The notes under the pieces: generated by a model | What the model was told of the DNA's origin: nothing | The model's input: the letters and a program-made list of their open reading frames with translations, nothing else | The model's database searches: none | From: Anas platyrhynchos | Taxonomy: Eukaryota > Chordata > Aves > Anseriformes > Anatidae | Assembly (NCBI RefSeq): GCF_047663525.1 | Contig: NC_092616.1 | Coordinates: 6,198,501-6,262,500, forward strand | Reading direction: 5' to 3' | Length of the DNA stretch: 64,000 nt | Part shown: one piece after another, positions 57,401 through 64,000 of the stretch | Layout: every line of letters starts with the position of its first letter | Numbering within the stretch: position 1 is the stretch's first letter | Program-made: the position numbers and the translations under genes

Positions 57401-60400
57401 AAGTTTGGGGGTTAAACCCCCCCCCATGGCCCCAAAAACCTTCCCAGAGTCCTCAAATCCCATCAAATCCCCCCATATTTCCCCCAAAATTGACCCCCCC
57501 CCGGCCACCTGTGGGGAATTTGGGGTCAGGGGTGGGGGACACCCCCAAAATGAAGACCCAAATGTTGGGGGCTCAAAACCCCCCCCATGGCCCCAAAAAC
57601 CTTCCCAGAGTCCTCAAATCCCATCAAATCCCCCCAGATCTCCCCCAAAATTGACCCCCCCCTACTACTGTGGGGAAATTTGGGGGGGTCAGGGGCTGGG
57701 GACACCCCCAAAATGAAGACCCCAAAGTTTGGGGCTCAAAAGACCCCCCCCCCCATATACCCCAAAACCCTCACAGAGACCCCAAACCCCCCCCAGAGAC
57801 CCCAAAATCCCCCCCTAGAGACCCCAAAATTGTCCCCCCCGGCCACCTGCGGGGAAATTTGGGGGTCAGGGGGTGGGGGACCCCCCCAGAAACAAGACCC
57901 CAAAGTTTGGGGCTCAAAGACCCCCCCATGGCCCCAAAATCCCACCCAATATACTCCAAAATCCCCCAAAATCCCCCAAATCCCCCCAGAAACCCCAAAA
58001 TCCCCCCAAGAACCCCCAAAATTGTCCCCCCCCGGCCACCTGCGGGAAATTTGGGGGTCAGGGGGTGGGGGACACCCCCAAAATGAAGACCCCGAAGTTT
58101 GGGGGTAAACCCCCCCAGTCACTGCCCCAAAAACCCTCCCAAAGACCCCAAATCCCCCCCAGAAACCCCAAATTCCCCCATATTTCCCCAAAATTGACCC
58201 CCCCCCCCGGCCACCTGTGGGGAATTTGGGGGTCTAGGGCGGGGATCACCCCCAGAACCAAGACCCCAAAGTTTGGGGCTCAAAACCCCCCCCCCATGGC
58301 CCAAACCCTCCCAAAGTCCCCAAATCCCCCCCCAACCCCCCCCCCATATGCCCCCAACCCCCCCTAAATGCTACCCCAAATCCCCCAAATCCCCCCCAAA
58401 TTCCCCCCATAAACCCCCACCCTCCCCCCAACCCCCCCAGGACCCCAAAATCCCCCCCCAGGACCCCAAAATAACCCAAAAAGCTCCCCCCACAAACCCC
58501 CCGCAAACCCCCCCCAGGACCCCCAAAACCCCCCATTTCCCCCCCCAAATCCCCTCGATCCCCCTAATTCCCCTAAACCCCCACCCCCTCCCTAAACCCC
58601 TCCACGATCCCAAACCCCCCCAAAAATCCCCCAAAAAAGCCTCACAGGGGTCCTGTTGGTCCTCCAGGACCCCCAAATCCCCCCATATTCCCCCCAAACC
58701 CCCTCATATCCCCCCAAATCCCCCCCAAACCCCCCCATAGACCCCCAGCCCCCCCCCAACCCCCCCAGGACCCCAAAAAACCCCCCAAAAAACCCCCCAA
58801 AAAAAACAAAAAGACCCTCACAATCCCCCCAACCCCTCCGTACCCCCAATTCCTCCCCAATCCCCCCCCTAATCCCCCGTATCCCCCCAAATCCCCCCAA
58901 AACCCCCCCGAAGACCCTCAGCCCCCCCCAACCCCCCCAGGACCCCCCAAAACCCCAAAATCCCCCAAAGACTCACGAATCCTGTTGGCCTCCAATACCC
59001 CCAAAAGCCCCATTTCCCCCCCAAATCCCCCGTGACCCCCAAATCCCCCAAAAAAACACCCTACCCCCTCCCTAATCTCCCCACTACCGCAAAAACCCCC
59101 CCAAAAACCCCCCAAAAAGCCTCACGGGTCCGGTGCGGGCCTCCAAATTCCCCAAACCCCCCATATATCCCCCCCAAATCCCCCTCATACCCCCCCAAAT
59201 CCCCCCCAAACCCCCCCAAAAAGACCCTCACCCTCCCCCCAACCCCCCCAGGACCCCAAAAAACCCCCCCAAAAAACCCAAAAAGACCCTCACAATCCCC
59301 CCAACTCCCCCCAATTCTCTCAATTCTCCGATTCCCCCCCCAAATCCCCCAGATCCCCCAAATTCCCTCTTTTTCCCCAAACACTCTCAGCCTCCCCCAA
59401 CTCCTCCACGACCCCCAAAAACCCCAAAATCCCCAAAGAATGCTCCACGGGGGTCCCGTTGGCCTCCAGGCCCCCCAAAACCCCCCATTTCCACCCCAAA
59501 TCCCCCAAATCCCCCCAACCCCCCCCCATAAAGACCCTACCCCCCCCCCAACCCCCCCAGGACCCCAAAAACCCCACAAAAACCCCCAAAAACCTCAAAA
59601 AAACCCACCCTCCCCCCCAACCCCCCCAGGACCCCCCAAAAACCCAAAATCCCCCAAAAAGCTCACCGGGGTCCCGTTGGCCTCCAGGACCCCCCAAACA
59701 CCCCATTTCCCCCCCAAATTCCCCCAAATCCCCCGAAATCCCCCCACAAGCACCTGCCCCCTTCCCCCCAACCCCCCCAGGACCCCAAAAAACCCCCAAA
59801 AATCCAAAAAGACCCCACAATCCCCCCAAAATCCCCCAAAACCCCCCAAACCCCTCCCAGGTCCCCCATATCCCCTCCCAAATCCCCCTTAAATCCCCCC
59901 CAAATCCCCAACCCCCCCAGAAGACCCTCCCCCTCCCCCCAACCCCCCCAGGATCCCCAAAAACCCCAAAATCCCCCAAAAAAGTCCCCACGGGGGTCCC
60001 GTTGGCCTCCAGGACCCCCTGAAACCCCCTGATTTCCCCCCATATCCCCCCCAATCGCCCTCCTCCTCTAATCCCCCTTTTTTGCCCCCAAAAACACCCT
60101 CAGCCCCTCCCCACCTCCCCTACGATCCCAAAATCTCAGAGCTCCCAGAGGTTCCTCACAGGGGTCCCATTCGGCCTCCAGGACGAGGCGCTCGGCCTGA
60201 GCCTTGCTGAGGGGATAGGGCTCCGGTGCTCCAGGACGGCAGGCCAGCTCCTCTTCCCGTCCCCCCAACGGGTGACTTTGGGCCAGAAACGCCAATTTTG
60301 GGGTCGGGGGATCCCCAAAATGAACGTTTTCGGAGGGGGGTACCTGATGAAGGGGTCCCCCCGGGTGTTGGGCCCCACCACCTCCATGCTGCTGGTGGAA

Positions 60401-61602
60401 CCAGGCAGCGCACGCCCCCCGCCCGGCACGCCGCGACTATGTTTTGGGCCTTTTAAATTAATTTCAATTAATTAGTTAATTAATTAAGGGGGGGTCTCTT
60501 AGGAGAAAATGGGGACGCCCCCAAAAGGGGGATTTGGAACCCCTAGGGGAGGGGTCTCTTGCTCGGCCCCCAAGGGGGATTGGGGGGAGGGGGAGACCCA
60601 AACCTCCTCGGCCCCAAACCCCTCCCCAGAACCCCTCCAGACCCCCCCAAACCCCCCATTTCTTCCCCCAACCCCCCCCCAAACCCCCCCAAATCCCCCC
60701 ATTCCAGACCCCCAAACCCCCCATTTCTCTCCCCCCAAATCCCCCCAACCCCCCCAATCCCCCTTTTCCCCCCCAAACCCCCCATTTCAGACCCCAAACC
60801 CCCCCCAAACCCCCCAAATCCTCCCAACCCCCCCCAAACCCCCCCATCCCCCCCCAACCCCCCCAAATCCCCCATATACCCCCCCAAACCCCCCCCCATT
60901 TCCCCCCCAAATACCCCCCAAACCCCCCAGATCCCCCCCAAACCCCCCAATTCCCCCCCAAACCCCCCCAAACCCCCCAATTTCCTCCCCCAACCCCCCC
61001 AAACCCCTCCAAACCCCCCCAAATCCCCCCCAAACCCCCCACCCCCCCATATCCCCCCCAAACCCCTATATATCCCCCCAACCCCCCCAAACCCCCCAAT
61101 TCCCCCCCAAACCCCCCCAAATCCCCCCAAACCCCCCCATATCCCCCCCCCAAACTCCTCCATTTCCCCCCAATCTCTCCATACTCCCCCCAATCCCTAA
61201 ATCCCCCCCAATCCCTCAATTTCTCCCCAAACCCCCACATCCCCCCATTCCCCCAATTCCTCAAACTCCCCCCAATCACCTCCTAATCCCCCCCCAAATC
61301 CCCCATTTCAGACCCCTAACCCCCCCATTTCCCCCCCAAATCCCCCATTTCTCCCCTAAACCCCCCAACTCCCCCATTTCCCCCCAACCCCCCAAACCCC
61401 CCATTTCCCCCCCAAATTCCCCCAAAATCCCCCCCAGCCCCCCGCCCCTCACCCTGCACGTTGACGCGGGCGATGTCCTCGGGGGGGCGCGCCCCCAGAC
61501 GTTGATGAGGGACTGTCGGCCAGCACCGCGTCCGCCCCCCAGCGCCCCCCCCACGGCCCCCGCGTCCCCCACGTCGCCCTGCAGCAGCCGCACCCTGGGG
61601 GT
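54422..61602 (-). CDS. HSD3B7: 3-beta-hydroxy-C27-steroid dehydrogenase, 5'-truncated
   Basis: ER short-chain dehydrogenase/isomerase that oxidises 7-alpha-hydroxylated sterols in bile-acid synthesis. Exons high to low: 61453-61602, 60344-60449, about 60160-60275, 57183-57346, 54422-54825. Matches to recalled human HSD3B7: [29 protein letters not shown], catalytic YPLSK (YxxxK), [55 protein letters not shown] and [13 protein letters not shown]. The NAD-binding N terminus (about 65 residues) is outside the window beyond 64,000. Exon 61453-61602 changes frame three times (after ALGG, before [11 protein letters not shown], before EDIARVNVQ), each fitting one lost base. Exon 60344-60449 lacks one base before TSSMEV. 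The last exon is intact for 130 codons. Either sequence error or a decaying copy; the conservation of all motifs favours error. Exon 60160-60275 limits are approximate. Confidence 0.88.
54840..55690. repeat. HSD3B7 last intron, part 1: GGGGGAAAAAAGGGGGTTTT array
   Basis: Units of about 20 to 24 bases of GGGG, AAAAAAGGGGG, TTTTGGGGG plus GGGTTATGGGG. It begins at the acceptor of the last exon. Confidence 0.92.
55695..57175. repeat. HSD3B7 last intron, part 2: GGGGCAGCTATGGGGCC array
   Basis: Units of 10 to 12 bases, GCAGCTATGGGGCCATTATAGG with CACTATAGGGTC variants, ending at the donor of exon 57183-57346. Confidence 0.93.
57350..58290 (-). repeat. HSD3B7 intron: tandem units carrying the splice acceptor
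   Basis: Six units of about 160 to 190 bases. On minus each contains CCAAATTTCCC(G/A)CAGGT(G/A)GC, that is, the acceptor of exon 57183-57346. The genuine one is at 57,346-57,360; copies lie near 57,507, 57,670, 57,846, 58,037 and 58,213. Confidence 0.85.
58300..60150 (-). repeat. HSD3B7 intron: tandem units carrying exon end and donor
   Basis: Units of about 150 to 335 bases. On minus each has CTGGAGGCCAACGGGACCCC followed by a GT donor, copying the 3' end of exon 60160-60275 (LVLEA plus donor). Copies lie near 58,641, 58,971, 59,121, 59,441, 59,661 and 59,983; the true exon end is near 60,160. Between them is CCCCCCAGGACCCCAAAA sequence. Confidence 0.85.
60480..61440. repeat. HSD3B7 intron: CCCCCCAAACCCCCCAAAT array
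   Basis: C-rich tandem units of about 20 bases with CCATTTC inserts. A 60-base AT-rich patch with TTAATTAA at 60,455-60,487 lies next to the acceptor of exon 60344-60449. Confidence 0.9.
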
Positions 61603-61649
61603 CTGCGGGACCCCAAAAGAAGGGGTGTGAGAGGGGGCGGGCAAAGATT

Positions 61650-63080
61650 GGGGTACCCAAATATTGGGGTCCTAAATATTGGGGTCCTAAAATATTGGGG
61701 TCCCAAAAGTATTGGGGTCCTAAAATATTGGGGTCACAAAGTATTGGGGTCGCAAGGTATTGGGGTCAGCAAGGACCCAGATCCCAAAATATTGGGGTCC
61801 TAAAATATTGGGGTCCCAAAATATTGGGGTTGCAAGGTACTGGGGTCCCCAAGAACCCAGATCCTAAAAATTTGGGGTCCTAAAATATTGGGGTCCCAAA
61901 AGTTGGGGTCCTAAAATATTGGGGTTCCCAAGAACCCAGGTCCCAAAATATTGGGGTCCTGAAATATTGGGGTCACAAGGTATTGGGGTTCCCAGGTAGT
62001 GGGGTCCCCAAGAACCCAGATCCCAAAATATTGGGGTCCCAAGTATTGGGGTCCTGAAATATAGGGGTCCCCAGGTATTGGGGTTCCAAGGTATTGGGGT
62101 CCTCAGATATTGGGGTCCCAAGTATTGGATCCCAAATTATTAGTTCCCAAAATATTGGGGTCACAAGGTATTGGGGTCCTACAAGGTATTGGGGTCCCCA
62201 AGATTGGGGTCCTAAAATATTGGGACCCCAAAATATTGGGGTCCCAAAGTATTGGGGTCCTAAAGTATTGGGGTCACCAAGTATTGGGGTTCCAAAGTAT
62301 TGGGGTCTCAAATTATTGGGGTCCTAAAATTTGGGTCCACAAGGTATTGGGGTCAGCAAGGACCCAGATCCCAAAATATTGGGGTCCTAAAATATTGGGG
62401 TCACCAAGTATTGGGGTCCCCAGGTACTGGGGTCCCCAAGAACCCAGATCCCAAAATATTGGGGTCCTAAAATATTGGGGTCCCAAAGTATTGGGGTCTC
62501 CAGGTATTGGGGTCCCCAAATATTGGGGTTCCAAAGTATTGGGGTCTCAAATTATTGGGGTCCTAAAATATTGGGGTCACAAGGTATTGGGGTCAGCAAG
62601 GACCCATAAAATTTTAAAATATTGGGGTCCTAAAATATTGGGGTCCCCAGGTATTGGGGTCCTGAAGTATTGGGGTCCCCAGGTATTGGGGTCCCCAAGA
62701 ACCCAGATCCCAAATTATTGGGGTTCCAAGGTATTGGGGTCCCCAAATATTGGGGTCCTAAAATATTGGGGTCACAAAATATTGGGGTCCTAAAATATTG
62801 GGGTCACAAGGTATTGGAGTCCCCAAATATTGGGGTGCTGAAGTATTAGGGTCCCAAAGTATTGGGGTCCTAAAATATTGGGGTCCCCAAGGTATTGGGG
62901 TCCCAAAGTATTGGGGTCACAAGGTATTGGGGTCCCCAAGTACCCAGATTCCAAAATATTGGGGTCCTAAAATAGGGTCCCATAGTATTGGGGTCACAAG
63001 GTATTGGGGTCCTAAAATATTGGGGTCACCAAGTATTGGGGTCCCCAAGGTATTGGGGTCACCAAATATGTGATGTCACC
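61650..63080. repeat. AAAATATTGGGGTCCC array
   Basis: About 80 copies of a 16 to 17 base unit TATTGGGGTCCCAAAA with higher-order spacer GTCCCCAAGAACCCAGATCC about every 200 to 300 bases. Confidence 0.94.
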
Positions 63081-64000
63081 AAAATAGGGATTTTTAGTGT
63101 CAAGGTATGCACCCCCCAAAATAATGACCTTATAACTTATAGGGTGGATGTTGGGGGTCCCCAAAATAGCAATTTTTATAGGATTGAAGCACAGATCCCC
63201 CAAAATAACGACCCTATAAGTTGTAGGGGAGACATAAGGGTCCCCAAAAACGGGGATTTTTTAGGTTTTAGGGTAAAAATTGGGGTTGATCACAAAATAG
63301 GGGTGTTTTAGGATGTAGGGTAGGAAAATGGGGATTTTTATAGGGTCAAAGCACATATACCCCCAAGATGATCCCACAAGCTATAAGGGGGATGTGAAGG
63401 GACCCCAAAAATGTGGATTTTTTAGGTTTTAGGGTAAAAACTTGGGAGAGAGTCACCCCAAAATAGGGACATTTTAGGATGTAGGGGGGTCCCCAAAAAG
63501 GGGATTTTTATAGGGTCAAAGCAAACACCCCCCCAAAAATGACCCTATAAGTTGTAGGGGAGACATAAGGGTCCCCAAAAATTGGGATTTTTTAGGTTTT
63601 AGTGTAAAAACTTGGGTTTCAGCCCAAAATAAGGGTCTTTTAGGATGTAGGGGGGTCCCGACAAAGGGGATTTTTATAGGATCAAAGGAAGTTTGATAGG
63701 GGGCCGCAGGGGGTGTAACCCTCTTGCCCAAAAATCACCCTAAAAGCTACAAGGGGTGACCCCAAGCCCCCAAACCAACTCCTGGGACCCCCAAGCCCCC
63801 CCTGGGCACCCTAAAAGTGGGGGGAGTTTTTGGGGGACCCCAAAAACCCATCGAGAACTTGGGGTTCACCCCGAAATAGGGATTTTTATAGGGTCAAAGG
63901 AGAATATCCCCCCAAATAATGACCCTATAAGCTATAAGGGGGATGTAAGGGTCCCCAAAAATGGGGATTTTTTACGTTTTAGGGTAAAAATTGGGGTTGA
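63081..64000. repeat. GGGGATTTTTATAGGGTCAAAG long-unit repeat
   Basis: Three to four degenerate copies of a unit of about 190 to 370 bases, with GGGATTTTTTAGGTTTTAGGG and GACCCTATAAG(C/T)T(A/G)TA. The first HSD3B7 exon(s) should lie beyond the window end. Confidence 0.85.

Noticed and set aside
58300-61440. Pro-rich frames over HSD3B7 introns
   Set aside because: They run through C-rich tandem repeats on the non-coding strand, with none of the HSD3B7 frames shared.
61650-64000. Search for the HSD3B7 N-terminal (NAD-binding GxxGxxG) exon
   Set aside because: No frame on the minus strand shows the glycine-rich dinucleotide motif. Only minisatellite is present, so the exon is taken to lie outside the window.

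Overview
The window looks like vertebrate DNA, most likely from a bird (possibly another sauropsid) on a very GC-rich, repeat-choked microchromosome. The basis is spliced vertebrate genes with canonical GT-AG introns, extreme G/C homopolymers, and introns that consist almost wholly of tandem minisatellites, each intron with its own repeat family. No bacterial or phage gene organisation is visible. Species cannot be fixed from sequence alone.

Layout. 1-2,560: minisatellites. 3,141-17,668 (minus): syntaxin-1B, complete in ten coding exons (288 aa). 17,669-19,866: shared 5' region of two divergent syntaxin genes, filled by a TTGCACACTC-type array. 19,867-31,923 (plus): syntaxin-4, ten coding exons, with exons 2 and 3 each one base short of the conserved frame. 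33,480-37,500: long repeats. 37,532-41,285 (plus): a perforin-like pore-forming protein with MACPF and C2 domains and an unusual repetitive acidic C-terminal tail. 43,029-43,442 (plus): a small membrane protein resembling human C16orf54. 46,753-48,095 (plus): a leukosialin (SPN/CD43)-like mucin with 10-residue Thr/Pro/Ser repeats, a membrane segment and a recognisable CD43 tail. 49,149-51,060: dense arrays of promoter-type motifs (YY1-like AAGATGGC, GTCACGTGAC E-boxes with an exact 72-bp period, CCAAT). These lie over or inside a divergent connexin-like four-membrane-segment gene (49,639-51,501, minus). 54,422-61,602 (minus): the 3' two-thirds of HSD3B7, whose first exon(s) lie beyond the window. 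61,650-64,000: further minisatellites.

Context. STX1B, STX4 and HSD3B7 are neighbours on human 16p11.2, and SPN and C16orf54 lie about 1.3 Mb away on the same band (recalled knowledge, not computed). Here they are interleaved and joined by a perforin-like gene whose human counterpart is on chromosome 10. The middle of the window is therefore a compact block of leukocyte-type genes (perforin-like, C16orf54-like, CD43-like) bracketed by SNARE genes and a bile-acid enzyme. Several conserved exons show single-base losses at C or G runs. I read these mainly as base-calling or assembly error in hard sequence, although real pseudogenisation of individual genes cannot be excluded.
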